Source of the DNA: Cytophaga sp. FL35
GTDB lineage: Bacteria; Bacteroidota; Bacteroidia; Flavobacteriales; Flavobacteriaceae
Direction of reading: 5' to 3'
Length of the DNA: 64,000 nt
Assembly (NCBI RefSeq): GCF_014349235.1
Contig: NZ_JACSOH010000008.1
Coordinates: 1-64,000 of the forward strand
Every line of letters begins with the position of its first letter. Positions within the stretch are counted from its first letter, which is position 1. Positions 56,089-64,000 of this stretch are shown one piece after another. The notes beneath the pieces are model-generated. The model saw only the letters and a list, made by a program, of their open reading frames with translations. It did not search any database and was not told where the DNA came from. A program made the translations under genes and the position numbers.

Positions 56089-56691
56089 GTGCATCACGTT
56101 TTAAATAAATATTTGCCCGAAAGGGCCGTGCCTTCCTGTTTTGAGCTGATTCAGAAAACCGGAGTGCATTTAAAGATTGTGAACGAACGGGTTACCAGAC
56201 ACGGTGATTACCGAAGAATGTCTAATGGAAAGCATCAGATTACCGTCAATGCTACCTTAAACAAATATCGGTTTTTGATTACCCTCGTTCATGAGATTGC
56301 TCATCTAGTGGCATTTGAGAAATATGGGAGAGGAATAAAGCCCCATGGTATGGAATGGAAACGAACTTTTCAATATTTAATGCTTCCTTTCATACGGCCA
56401 GAAGTATTTCCTACGCAACTTTTGCCATTGTTGGCCAATCATTTTAAAAATCCAAAGGCAAGTAGTAGTACAGATGCAAAACTGTCTATTGCGTTGAAAC
56501 AGTTTGATACACAACAATCAGATAAATCCTACGTTTTTGAACTGCCTACCGGAAGTATTTTTAGACTATACAACGGTAAACTATATAAAAAAGGGAACAG
56601 AAGGGTCAAGAGATACGAATGTGTGGAGATTTCTACAGGAAGAATGTATCTTTTTCAGCCCAATGCTGAAGTAGAGTTAGTAGATTCGTAA
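56089..56691 (+). CDS. SprT-like zinc metalloprotease-domain protein
   Basis: 200 aa, starting with GTG at 56089. Zinc site HEIAH (H68, E69, H72) in LVHEIAHLVAFEKYG with a third ligand H86 in KPHGMEWKRTF, the SprT arrangement. The conserved region begins within a few residues of the start (KYLPERAVPSCFELIQ), so the GTG is needed. Proteins of this type may act on DNA-protein crosslinks or be a domain of unknown function; no further prediction is justified. Confidence 0.83.
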   Translation: MHHVLNKYLPERAVPSCFELIQKTGVHLKIVNERVTRHGDYRRMSNGKHQITVNATLNKYRFLITLVHEIAHLVAFEKYGRGIKPHGMEWKRTFQYLMLPFIRPEVFPTQLLPLLANHFKNPKASSSTDAKLSIALKQFDTQQSDKSYVFELPTGSIFRLYNGKLYKKGNRRVKRYECVEISTGRMYLFQPNAEVELVDS

Positions 56692-56730
56692 AGGAATCTT
56701 TGAAATAAATTGTTGAATGTAACATAAAGT

Positions 56731-56738
56731 TATATTTG
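56731..56738 (+). promoter_or_regulatory. -7 element for the mannose-1-phosphate guanylyltransferase gene
   Basis: TATATTTG, a perfect TAnnTTTG match, 79 bases before the start codon. No -33 TTTG at 17-23 bp spacing. Confidence 0.5.
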
Positions 56739-56816
56739 AACGTACTATTAATAAATATGAACCTAGGGGCAATTAAAAGGTATCACTCAACAAACATGCC
56801 CTAAATCCAAACAACT

Positions 56817-57896
56817 ATGAATAAGAATTATTATGCAGTCCTAATGGCCGGTGGTGTGGGATCTAGATTTTGGCCTATTAGTACCTCCTCTTATCCCAAA
56901 CAATTTCATGATATGCTTGGTACGGGAGATACGCTTATTCAAAAAACTTTTAAGCGCCTAAATAGATTCGTACCAACGGAGAACATTCTTATACTCACCA
57001 ATGAGCGTTACAATGATTTAGTGTTGGAGCAATTACCAATGGTAGAGCAATCTCAAGTAGTATTGGAGCCAGCCATGCGTAATACGGCACCCTGTATCCT
57101 GTATGCCGCGCTTAAAATACAGAAAATGAACCCGGATGGGGTTATGATCGTAGCTCCTAGTGACCATTGGATAGAAGACGAAGAAGCCTTCGCTAAAGAT
57201 GTAACCACCTGCTTTGAAAAATGTGAAAAGGAAGAAGTGCTCTGCACCTTGGGTATAAAACCATCTTTTCCCAATACGGGTTTTGGATATATCGAGTTTG
57301 ATAAAAATAGTGGAGAGGGTCTTAAAAAGGTGCATCAATTTAGGGAAAAACCAGATTATGAAACCGCAAAGGAATTTCTCGCACAGGGTAATTTTTTATG
57401 GAATGCAGGTATATTTATGTGGAGTGTAGAGACAATTGTCAATGCCTTTGAAAAGTACCAGCCACAACAGTTTGAGTTGTTCGATTCTGGAATGAGTTGT
57501 TATAATACTCCTGAGGAAAGGGAATATATAAAGGAGAATTATCCAAAGGCAGAAAATATTTCCATTGATTATGCCATTTTAGAGAATTCTAAGTCCATTT
57601 ATGTACTACCTGCTACTTTTGATTGGAATGATTTAGGAACTTGGGGCTCTCTATACGATAAATTGGATAAAGATACCTCCAATAATGCGGTGGTAAATAG
57701 CCAAGTGTTGGCGCAGGATGCGTCTGGCAATATGATTCGATCTCCCAAGGATAAGGTGGTGGTCGTAGATGGATTAAAGGATTATATTATAGTGGATAAA
57801 GAGGAAGTTTTACTAATTTATCCAAAGGAAAAGGAACAGGATATTAAAAAAGTACTGGCCAAGGTGAAGGATACTTTTGGCGATTCTTACGCATAA
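56817..57896 (+). CDS. manC: Mannose-1-phosphate guanylyltransferase
   Basis: 359 aa without the isomerase domain found in bifunctional homologues. Nucleotidyltransferase signature MAGGVGSRFWPIST near the N-terminus, APSDHWIED metal-site aspartate, GFGYIEF, FREKPD and FLWNAGIFMW. Makes GDP-mannose from mannose-1-phosphate and GTP for surface polysaccharides. The gene symbol is the usual one for this activity. One base separates it from the DUF389 gene. Confidence 0.92.
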   Translation: MNKNYYAVLMAGGVGSRFWPISTSSYPKQFHDMLGTGDTLIQKTFKRLNRFVPTENILILTNERYNDLVLEQLPMVEQSQVVLEPAMRNTAPCILYAALKIQKMNPDGVMIVAPSDHWIEDEEAFAKDVTTCFEKCEKEEVLCTLGIKPSFPNTGFGYIEFDKNSGEGLKKVHQFREKPDYETAKEFLAQGNFLWNAGIFMWSVETIVNAFEKYQPQQFELFDSGMSCYNTPEEREYIKENYPKAENISIDYAILENSKSIYVLPATFDWNDLGTWGSLYDKLDKDTSNNAVVNSQVLAQDASGNMIRSPKDKVVVVDGLKDYIIVDKEEVLLIYPKEKEQDIKKVLAKVKDTFGDSYA

Positions 57897-57897
57897 T

Positions 57898-59370
57898 ATG
57901 AGCGAAAAATTAAATCAGGATAATATTACCCCTACAGAGGAGCCAAAAGAAAGTGCAGAGGCTATAAAGAAAGACGCCAAGGGTCTTTGGGAGAATTTGC
58001 GTAAATTTTTTAGGGAGTTATTGGACATTAGGACCAATACGGACCAAGATGCGACCAAACAGGCGATTATTGCAGATATACCCTTTAAGGGTCATACTTC
58101 ATGGATTCTTATCTGCTCTATCTTCATTGCATCTATTGGATTAAATGCCAATTCTACTGCAGTGGTTATAGGGGCCATGTTAATTTCTCCTCTTATGGGC
58201 CCTATCTTGGGATTGGGAATGTCTTTGGCGATCAATGATATAGATACACTAAGGAGGTCTCTTAAGAATTTTGGGGTAATGGTAGGGTTAAGTGTGCTTA
58301 CCGCTTATCTGTTCTTTGAGTTTTTTCCGCTACAAGATGAATCTTCTGAGCTTTTAGCGCGTACTGCTCCTGATATTCGGGATGTTCTTATCGCTTTTTT
58401 TGGTGGTCTGGCCTTGGTGATTGCACGGGCGAAAAAGGGCACCATTGCCAGTGTTATTTTTGGTGTGGCCATTGCAACGGCGTTGATGCCGCCCCTTTGC
58501 ACGGTTGGTTTTGGACTGGCTATTGGAAATTTGGGTTATGCGTTTGGTGCTATGTACCTTTTCATAATCAATACCATATTTATTGCTTTAGCAACTTTCT
58601 TGACCATTAAGTTGTTGAAATTCCCCATGGTGAGGTACGCCAATTCTGCCAGACGTAGGAGTATAGCTAGAATTGCTTCCGCGGTAGCTGTTTTGGTCAT
58701 GGTGCCAGCAGGATATACTTTTTACAAGGTATTTCAAGAGTCTATTTTTAAAAAGCAGGCAGCTGAGTTTGTAGATGCCACCATTGCCAAGTACCAATTC
58801 ACGGGTGGAGGCAGGTTTTTGAACAATTTTACCACTATAGAATACAATGAAGGTGAAAATCCACTTATTGAGGTGGTCTGTATGGGGAATGAAAATATTC
58901 CGCCTAACATTATCGCTTCCTGGAATACAATGCTAAAGGAAGATGATGATTTTCCCCGTCTTAGAAATACCGAATTACATGTCATCCAAGGTGGACAAAA
59001 TGAACAAGTGGACCAGTTGAGATATGTTAATGAACTTTATGAATCCCAAAAAAATCAAATTTCCAATAAGGATGAAAAAATAGCTTTATTGGAGGCTGAA
59101 GTGGGGCGTTTGAGAAGAACACAATCCAAGCAAATCCCTTTTATGGATATCACAAAGGAGGCAAAGGCCAATTATGATAACTTGGTTTCACTCCAATATG
59201 GGAAAGCCATCAGAAGCGATTTTAAAAAGGTGGATACCCTTTCTATTTTCGAACCTGTTTGGAAAGAAGGTCTGTCGCCGGCAAAAAGAGCTGCCGAGAA
59301 CAAAAAAATGCTTCAGTGGTTAAAAGTTAGATTAAAGGATACAACGGTACAGGTTCGTAATGCGCAATAA
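57898..59370 (+). CDS. DUF389 family membrane protein
   Basis: 490 aa from the ATG at 57898. A longer frame opens at 57877 inside manC, but this start is favoured by its position one base after the manC stop. Six or so membrane helices in 75-300: LICSIFIASIGLNANSTAVV, IGAMLISPLMGPILGLGMS, ARAKKGTIASVIFGVAIATALMPPLCTVGFGLA. The C-terminal third is soluble with a coiled-coil near 380-410 (NKDEKIALLEAEVGRLRR). TIGR00341/DUF389 proteins have no settled function. Confidence 0.87.
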   Translation: MSEKLNQDNITPTEEPKESAEAIKKDAKGLWENLRKFFRELLDIRTNTDQDATKQAIIADIPFKGHTSWILICSIFIASIGLNANSTAVVIGAMLISPLMGPILGLGMSLAINDIDTLRRSLKNFGVMVGLSVLTAYLFFEFFPLQDESSELLARTAPDIRDVLIAFFGGLALVIARAKKGTIASVIFGVAIATALMPPLCTVGFGLAIGNLGYAFGAMYLFIINTIFIALATFLTIKLLKFPMVRYANSARRRSIARIASAVAVLVMVPAGYTFYKVFQESIFKKQAAEFVDATIAKYQFTGGGRFLNNFTTIEYNEGENPLIEVVCMGNENIPPNIIASWNTMLKEDDDFPRLRNTELHVIQGGQNEQVDQLRYVNELYESQKNQISNKDEKIALLEAEVGRLRRTQSKQIPFMDITKEAKANYDNLVSLQYGKAIRSDFKKVDTLSIFEPVWKEGLSPAKRAAENKKMLQWLKVRLKDTTVQVRNAQ

Positions 59371-59371
59371 A

Positions 59372-60139
59372 TTAATTGCGTTCTTCCAAATACATTTGTC
59401 TTACTTTTTTAAAAAGGTCAGAGGAGTATACAAAATTGGTAACAGCCTCATTATCCGTTCTAAAGATGTCTTTATTGGTGCCTTCCCAAGCTTTTAATCC
59501 ATCTTTAAGAAAAATAATTTTCTTGCCAATTTCCATTACCGAGTTCATATCGTGCGTGTTGATGACGGTAGTGATTTCATATTCTTCGGTAATTTCCTGA
59601 ATTAAATTGTCTATGACAATGGCCGTTTTAGGGTCTAGTCCTGAATTTGGTTCATCACAAAAAAGATATTTTGGGTTCATGACTATGGCCCGTGCAATGG
59701 CTACCCTTTTTTGCATTCCTCCAGAGATTTCTGAGGGATACTTATGGTGGGCGTCTACCAAGTTGACCCTCTTTAAAACAAAATCGATACGGTCTTGCAT
59801 TTCGGATTTTGCTTGTTTGGTAAACATTTCAAGGGGAAACCTAACATTTCCTTCAACCGTCATACTATCAAAAAGGGCACTTCCCTGAAATACCATTCCC
59901 ATTTCCTGTCTAAGGTTTCTTCTTTCGTCTGTGTTTAATTTGCTATAGGCCTTTCCATCATAGCTTATGGTACCCTCCTCAGGGCTATGAAGACCTAACA
60001 GGCATTTAAGAAAAACGGTTTTTCCCGATCCACTTTGGCCAATAATGAGATTGGTCTGTCCCTTGTGAAACGTAGTGGAAACTCCCTTTAAAATATGTGC
60101 GTCTCCAAAAGATTTGTGAATGTTGTCTACCTCGATCAT
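59372..60139 (-). CDS. ABC transporter ATP-binding protein, MlaF-like
   Basis: 255 aa from the ATG at 60139 (MIEVDNIHKSFGDAHILKG); a longer frame to 60199 would run into the permease gene. Walker A GQSGSGKT at 34-41, signature SGGMQKR and Walker B LFCDEPNSGLDP. The ATP-binding part of a lipid (phospholipid) trafficking ABC system. Its ATG overlaps the stop of the MlaE gene (TAATG). Confidence 0.93.
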   Translation of the reverse strand: MIEVDNIHKSFGDAHILKGVSTTFHKGQTNLIIGQSGSGKTVFLKCLLGLHSPEEGTISYDGKAYSKLNTDERRNLRQEMGMVFQGSALFDSMTVEGNVRFPLEMFTKQAKSEMQDRIDFVLKRVNLVDAHHKYPSEISGGMQKRVAIARAIVMNPKYLFCDEPNSGLDPKTAIVIDNLIQEITEEYEITTVINTHDMNSVMEIGKKIIFLKDGLKAWEGTNKDIFRTDNEAVTNFVYSSDLFKKVRQMYLEERN

Positions 60140-60876
60140 TAGCCTAACAGGAGTTGGGTTAATATTCCGTTTAAAATGACAATGACAATACTCGTCCAAA
60201 TAAAAGACGTAGTACTGGCCTTGCCCACATCCAGTGCGCCTCCTTTTAAATAAAACCCGTGAAATGAAGGAATGGTTGCCAAAATAAAAGCAAAGACCAA
60301 TGTTTTAATGAAGGCATAGGTCACGTGAAATGGAATGAAATCCAAGGTTAGTCCCTCGGTAAAATCGGCACTGGTGCTGTGGCCTCCAAAAGTAGCCGCT
60401 ACCCAGCCGCCTAAAATACCAACGAACATGGAGACCGCTATGATAAAGGGATACATTAAAAGAGCGACTATTTTAGGAAATACTAGATAGTTAAGTGCAT
60501 TAACACCCATAACCTCCAGAGCATCTATTTGTTCTGTAACCCTCATAGTTCCTATACTCGAGGTAATGTAGGAACCAACTTTCCCCGCCATGATGATGGA
60601 ACAAAAAGTTGGGGCAAATTCAAGAATAATAGATTGTCTAGTGGCAAAACCAACAAGATTCTTTGGGATAAGTTCACTGGTTATATTGAGGGCAGTTTGT
60701 ATGGCAACCACGGCTCCAATAAAGAAGGAAATAAAAATTAAAATACCTAAGGAACCAAAAATAAGCTCGTCTATTTCCTTCAAAATCAACGACTTCATTA
60801 TACGCCACTTGGTAGGTTTTTTAAAGACCTCTTTTATCATAATGGCGTAGCTGCCAATAGATGCTACGTAGTTCAT
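60139..60876 (-). CDS. ABC transporter permease, MlaE-like
   Basis: 245 aa from the ATG at 60876 (MNYVASIGSYAIMIKEVF); an upstream ATG at 60909 is also in frame. MlaE features: GAVVAIQTALN, EFAPTFCSIIMAGKVGSYITSSIGTMRVTEQIDALEVMGVNAL cut as successive family segments, PKIVALLMYPFIIAVS, then GFYLKGGALDVGKASTTSF at the end. About six hydrophobic segments. Works with MlaF in lipid transport between membranes. The substrate-binding MlaD-like (MCE) gene is not adjacent. Confidence 0.9.
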   Translation of the reverse strand: MNYVASIGSYAIMIKEVFKKPTKWRIMKSLILKEIDELIFGSLGILIFISFFIGAVVAIQTALNITSELIPKNLVGFATRQSIILEFAPTFCSIIMAGKVGSYITSSIGTMRVTEQIDALEVMGVNALNYLVFPKIVALLMYPFIIAVSMFVGILGGWVAATFGGHSTSADFTEGLTLDFIPFHVTYAFIKTLVFAFILATIPSFHGFYLKGGALDVGKASTTSFIWTSIVIVILNGILTQLLLG

Positions 60877-60957
60877 GCAAAATTTGGTTTCTATTGGTAA
60901 AAATAGCAATTAGGAATTGATTTAACTTGCATTTAAACTTTAAAGGGGGAATTTATT

Positions 60958-60965
60958 TACTTTTG
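60958..60965 (+). promoter_or_regulatory. -7 element of the phosphatase gene
   Basis: TACTTTTG, a TAnnTTTG match, 20 bases before the ATG. A -33 TTTG at the usual spacing was not found. Confidence 0.5.
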
Positions 60966-60984
60966 CCACAATTAAATCGAACAC

Positions 60985-62640
60985 ATGCCCAAGACATTTT
61001 CCATCCTCTTTTTACTCGCTTTTTTTAGCATTTTTACCCTTTCGACCAATGCTCAGAAAAAAGGAAAAGATGAACCTTTAAAGCTTAATGAGAAACCCAA
61101 ATTGGTAGTAGGGATCATCGTTGATCAAATGAGATATGATTACCTGACCCGTTTTTGGGACCACTATGGAGACGACGGTTTTAAAAGAATGATTGAGGAG
61201 GGGTTTAACTGTAAAAACAATCATTACAATTATGCGCCAACAAGTACCGGGCCCGGTCATACCTCCGTTTATACGGGGACAACCCCTGCAACGCACGGTA
61301 TTATTGGTAACAACTGGTATGATAAGGAAAGCGGCGAATCTGTTTATTGTGCTTCTGATGATACTTATAGTTCTGTTGGGACCACCACGGATGATGGTAA
61401 AATGTCTCCGCATAGAATGAATGTGACTACCATTACAGATGAGGTGCGCTTAAGTACGCAAATGCGAGGTAAGACTATTGCCATTGCATTGAAGGATAGG
61501 GGAGCCGTACTTCCTGGTGGGCATACCGCCAATGCGGCCTACTGGTTTGCGGACGGTAAATGGATTACCAGTTCCTATTATATGAATACACTTCCTAAGT
61601 GGGTTGATGATTTCAATAGCAGTAATTACCTTAATGATTATAAAAAGCCGTGGGAAACCTTAAAGAAAATTTCTAGCTACATAGAAAGCGGTAGTGACAA
61701 TAATAAGTACGAAGGACTTTTTGATGGAGAGACGGCTCCAGTTTTCCCTCATGATTTGCCAAAGCTTTGGGCTGCCAACGGAGAATACAACCTGTTGAAA
61801 GCTACCCCATTTGGAAACAGTGTCACCACAGATTTTGCCTTGCAGGCTTTGGAAGCTGAAAACCTTGGAAAAGATGCCGATACGGATTTCTTGGCCGTAA
61901 GCTATTCCAGTACGGATTATGTGGGGCATATGTTTGGTGTAAATTCCAAAGAAATTCAGGATACCTATTTAAGGTTAGATGCGGATTTAGCACGTTTGTT
62001 CAAGGCTCTTGATAAAGAAGTGGGTAAAGGAGCGTATACCGTTTTTTTAAGTGCGGATCACGCAGCAATAGAGGTTCCATCATATTTAAAGGACCAAAAG
62101 ATACCAGCGAATTATATAGAATGGGACAGCTTTAAAGAAAACTTTGAACAGTTTTTGGATTTTACCTTTGGTACCACGGATATCATCAAAAACTTTTCTA
62201 ACTACCAATATTTTCTGGACCACGATGTAATAAAAAATTTGGATTTAAATGTTAGGGAAGTACAGGAGGTGATAGCCAAAGAATTATTGAACTATGAAGG
62301 TGTGGATAGAACTTATACCGCCTACCAAATGTGGCAGAACAATTATACCCACGGAATACCTTATATTATTCAAAACGGCTATAATCAAAAACGTTCTGGT
62401 GATGTGTTGGTAGTACTAAAACCCGGGACTATTAGTTACGGAAAAACCGGTTCTACCCACGGGTCTCCCCAAATTTACGATACCCATGTACCCCTACTGT
62501 TCTTTGGAAAGGGTGTGAAAAGAGGTAGTACCGTTGAAAGGACTGAAATTGATGATATAGCACCTACCATATCGGCGTTATTGGGCATTGCATTCCCTAA
62601 TGGAGCAACTGGAAGCCCAGTTCATCAAGCATTGGAATAG
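60985..62640 (+). CDS. Alkaline phosphatase family protein, PafA-like
   Basis: 551 aa with signal peptide (MPKTFSILFLLAFFSIFTLSTNAQ). Alkaline-phosphatase-superfamily fold: VGIIVDQMRYDYLTRF with the metal aspartate, TSTGPGHTSVYTGTTPATHG with likely nucleophile T88, N109 and the K170-x-R172 pair in LKDRGAVLPGGH, VSYSSTDYVGHMFG, and FLSADHAAIEVPSYL. T88, N109, K170 and R172 correspond to the T79, N100, K162, R164 set of the calcium-independent phosphate monoesterase PafA of Elizabethkingia as I recall it. Periplasmic phosphate release is the probable role. Followed after 5 bases by murI. Confidence 0.9.
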   Translation: MPKTFSILFLLAFFSIFTLSTNAQKKGKDEPLKLNEKPKLVVGIIVDQMRYDYLTRFWDHYGDDGFKRMIEEGFNCKNNHYNYAPTSTGPGHTSVYTGTTPATHGIIGNNWYDKESGESVYCASDDTYSSVGTTTDDGKMSPHRMNVTTITDEVRLSTQMRGKTIAIALKDRGAVLPGGHTANAAYWFADGKWITSSYYMNTLPKWVDDFNSSNYLNDYKKPWETLKKISSYIESGSDNNKYEGLFDGETAPVFPHDLPKLWAANGEYNLLKATPFGNSVTTDFALQALEAENLGKDADTDFLAVSYSSTDYVGHMFGVNSKEIQDTYLRLDADLARLFKALDKEVGKGAYTVFLSADHAAIEVPSYLKDQKIPANYIEWDSFKENFEQFLDFTFGTTDIIKNFSNYQYFLDHDVIKNLDLNVREVQEVIAKELLNYEGVDRTYTAYQMWQNNYTHGIPYIIQNGYNQKRSGDVLVVLKPGTISYGKTGSTHGSPQIYDTHVPLLFFGKGVKRGSTVERTEIDDIAPTISALLGIAFPNGATGSPVHQALE

Positions 62641-62645
62641 GCACG

Positions 62646-63434
62646 ATGAAAAATGGTCCCATAGGCATATTTGATTCAGGGGTAGGGGGAACATCCATTT
62701 GGAACGAAATTCAAAAGTTGTTACCCCAAGAGGATACGGTTTATTTGGCCGATAGCAAAAATGCTCCTTACGGCGAAAAATCATCCGAAGAAATACTTCA
62801 GCTAAGTATTAAAAACACTAAAGTACTACTTGATAAGGGATCAAAAATAATCGTAGTTGCTTGCAATACGGCCACTACTAACGCCATTGGTTACTTACGG
62901 GAAAATTTTGATGTTCCCTTTATTGGTATAGAGCCTGCCATTAAACCTGCAGCCTTGCAATCCAGATCCAAAACCGTTGGGGTTTTGGCAACCAAGGGAA
63001 CCTTGGCCAGTAGCCTTTTCCATAGTACTTCTGAAAATCATGCGCGTGGAATAACGATATTGGAACGCGAGGGAAAGGGTTTGGTGCCATTGATAGAGCA
63101 GGGTAAGGTTAATTCTCATGAAATAAGGGAACTTTTGCGTTCCTATTTAGAACCAATGATCGAAAAGGGAATTGACTATTTGGTATTAGGTTGTACGCAT
63201 TATCCATATTTAATACCTGTTTTGAAGGAATTGCTTCCGGAGACGGTACAAATTATAGATTCTGGTGAGGCTGTTGCCAGACAGACCAAATCAATTCTTG
63301 AAAAGAACCAACTTCTAAAAGATTCCCTTACAAATGGATTTCATCAACTCTACACAAACGGAAACCTTTCGGTTTTAGAAGGTTTCATAAAAGGAGCCTC
63401 AGTGAATTATAAAGCTGAAAAGAGTGATTTTTAA
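62646..63434 (+). CDS. murI: Glutamate racemase
   Basis: 262 aa. Aspartate/glutamate racemase fold with both catalytic cysteines: C73 in VACNTATTNAIGY and C183 in LGCTHYPYLIP. N-terminal GIFDSGVGGTSIW and LADSKNAPYG. Makes D-glutamate for peptidoglycan. Behind the phosphatase by 5 bases and converging with folA, the two stop codons overlapping. Confidence 0.96.
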   Translation: MKNGPIGIFDSGVGGTSIWNEIQKLLPQEDTVYLADSKNAPYGEKSSEEILQLSIKNTKVLLDKGSKIIVVACNTATTNAIGYLRENFDVPFIGIEPAIKPAALQSRSKTVGVLATKGTLASSLFHSTSENHARGITILEREGKGLVPLIEQGKVNSHEIRELLRSYLEPMIEKGIDYLVLGCTHYPYLIPVLKELLPETVQIIDSGEAVARQTKSILEKNQLLKDSLTNGFHQLYTNGNLSVLEGFIKGASVNYKAEKSDF

Positions 63435-63934
63435 TTCGGTTTACGTTCATACGTAAGATAGGTGAAAGCATATTTGTGCTTTTCATCTTCTGGGTGAAAC
63501 TCATCGGCTATCAATCGCCAAGTGTCTTCCTTGATTTCGGGAAAAAAAGTATCGGCGTTGTTAAATGTAGCATGTACCCTAGTAAGCTCAATTTTAGCAC
63601 TATAGGGTTCAGCTAGTTTATATATTTCGCCACCCCCAATGATAAAAACAAGTTCAGTTTCCTTCTCAAGTTCCAAGGCTTCTTCCAGTGAATGAACCAC
63701 AACACAGCTGGTATGTTGTATTGAATAATTGGTGTCTCGGGTTATGATAATATGTTTTCTATTGGGAAGGGGTTTTGGAAAGCTCTCAAAAGTCTTTCTG
63801 CCCATGATGATAGGATTGCCCGATGTTAACTTTTTAAAGCGCTTGAAATCGTCAGGAAGATGCCAAAGCAAATCATTGTCCTTACCTAGGGAGTTATCTT
63901 CGGCCGCTGCCGCTATCATACAAATGGTTCTCAC
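63431..63934 (-). CDS. folA: Dihydrofolate reductase
   Basis: 167 aa with a GTG start at 63934; an in-frame TAA lies four codons farther upstream, so no longer ATG form exists. DHFR pattern: AAAAEDNSLGKDNDLLWHLP with the active-site Asp in LPDDFKRFK, PIIMGRKTFESF, HIIITRD, VFIIGGGEIY and DTFFPEI. Reduces dihydrofolate for thymidylate and purine synthesis. The 66 bases to the window end hold no recognisable promoter. Confidence 0.95.
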   Translation of the reverse strand: MRTICMIAAAAEDNSLGKDNDLLWHLPDDFKRFKKLTSGNPIIMGRKTFESFPKPLPNRKHIIITRDTNYSIQHTSCVVVHSLEEALELEKETELVFIIGGGEIYKLAEPYSAKIELTRVHATFNNADTFFPEIKEDTWRLIADEFHPEDEKHKYAFTYLTYERKPN

Positions 63935-64000
63935 AAAAATGGATTAAATAGTTTAACCGAAAAAAATTTAGATTTAGTAAGTCTAGGGTTCCAAAGGTTT

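Noticed and set aside
1-64000. CRISPR arrays, transposases, integrases or prophage genes
   Set aside because: No spaced direct-repeat array and no recognisable recombinase or phage protein was seen on either strand.

Overview
The window is a piece of chromosome from a marine Flavobacteriaceae bacterium (Bacteroidetes). Support comes from a SusC/SusD pair, gliding and type IX secretion genes (gldJ, porV), promoter -7 elements of the Bacteroidetes form TAnnTTTG, AT-rich intergenic DNA, and many sulfatases and lipoproteins. A genus such as Zobellia, Maribacter or Arenibacter fits the gene content, but the sequence alone does not decide it. No CRISPR array, insertion sequence or prophage was seen.

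Bases 1-87 hold the 3' end of a 5S rRNA and its terminator, so an rRNA operon ends here. Bases 266-21576 form a polysaccharide utilisation region. A tightly packed plus-strand operon comes first (GH88-type unsaturated uronyl hydrolase, old-yellow-enzyme oxidoreductase, SDR, small DUF3311-like protein, sodium/solute symporter). A minus-strand unit follows (PVC-type multidomain cytochrome c lipoprotein, SusC, SusD). Then come an AraC regulator and a second plus-strand operon (tagatose/psicose-3-epimerase-like enzyme, ThuA-domain lipoprotein, three S1 sulfatase lipoproteins). The likely flow is outer-membrane capture by SusCD, desulfation by lipoprotein sulfatases, uptake by the symporter, and cytoplasmic cleavage of unsaturated oligosaccharides by the GH88 enzyme, followed by redox and epimerase steps. 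No polysaccharide lyase is in the window.

Bases 21595-36156 are mostly housekeeping: an EamA transporter, glutamate synthase (gltBD), an acyl-CoA dehydrogenase, a Glu/Leu-type amino acid dehydrogenase with a structured leader, an NhaD-type antiporter, ExbB-ExbD-TonB and folC. Two tRNA-Val genes (TAC at 36218, GAC at 43698) then bracket a four-gene minus-strand module (36349-43509). It encodes a DUF1549/DUF1553 cytochrome c lipoprotein, a Tat-exported DUF1501 protein, a Tat-exported beta-propeller and a DUF2231-cytochrome c-LRR membrane protein. This Planctomycetes-like oxidation module of unknown substrate sits like an insert between two backbone tRNA genes and is the best candidate for an undescribed system.

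Bases 43791-64000 return to backbone: murF, gldJ, porV (with porU not between them), cdd, pdhA and pdhC, an M28 peptidase, an SDR, an ethanolamine ammonia-lyase EutB-EutC fusion with a Tat-like leader, a SprT-like protein, a mannose-1-phosphate guanylyltransferase, a DUF389 membrane protein, MlaFE-type ABC genes, a PafA-type phosphatase, murI and folA. All function calls rest on motifs and remembered families; no database search was run.
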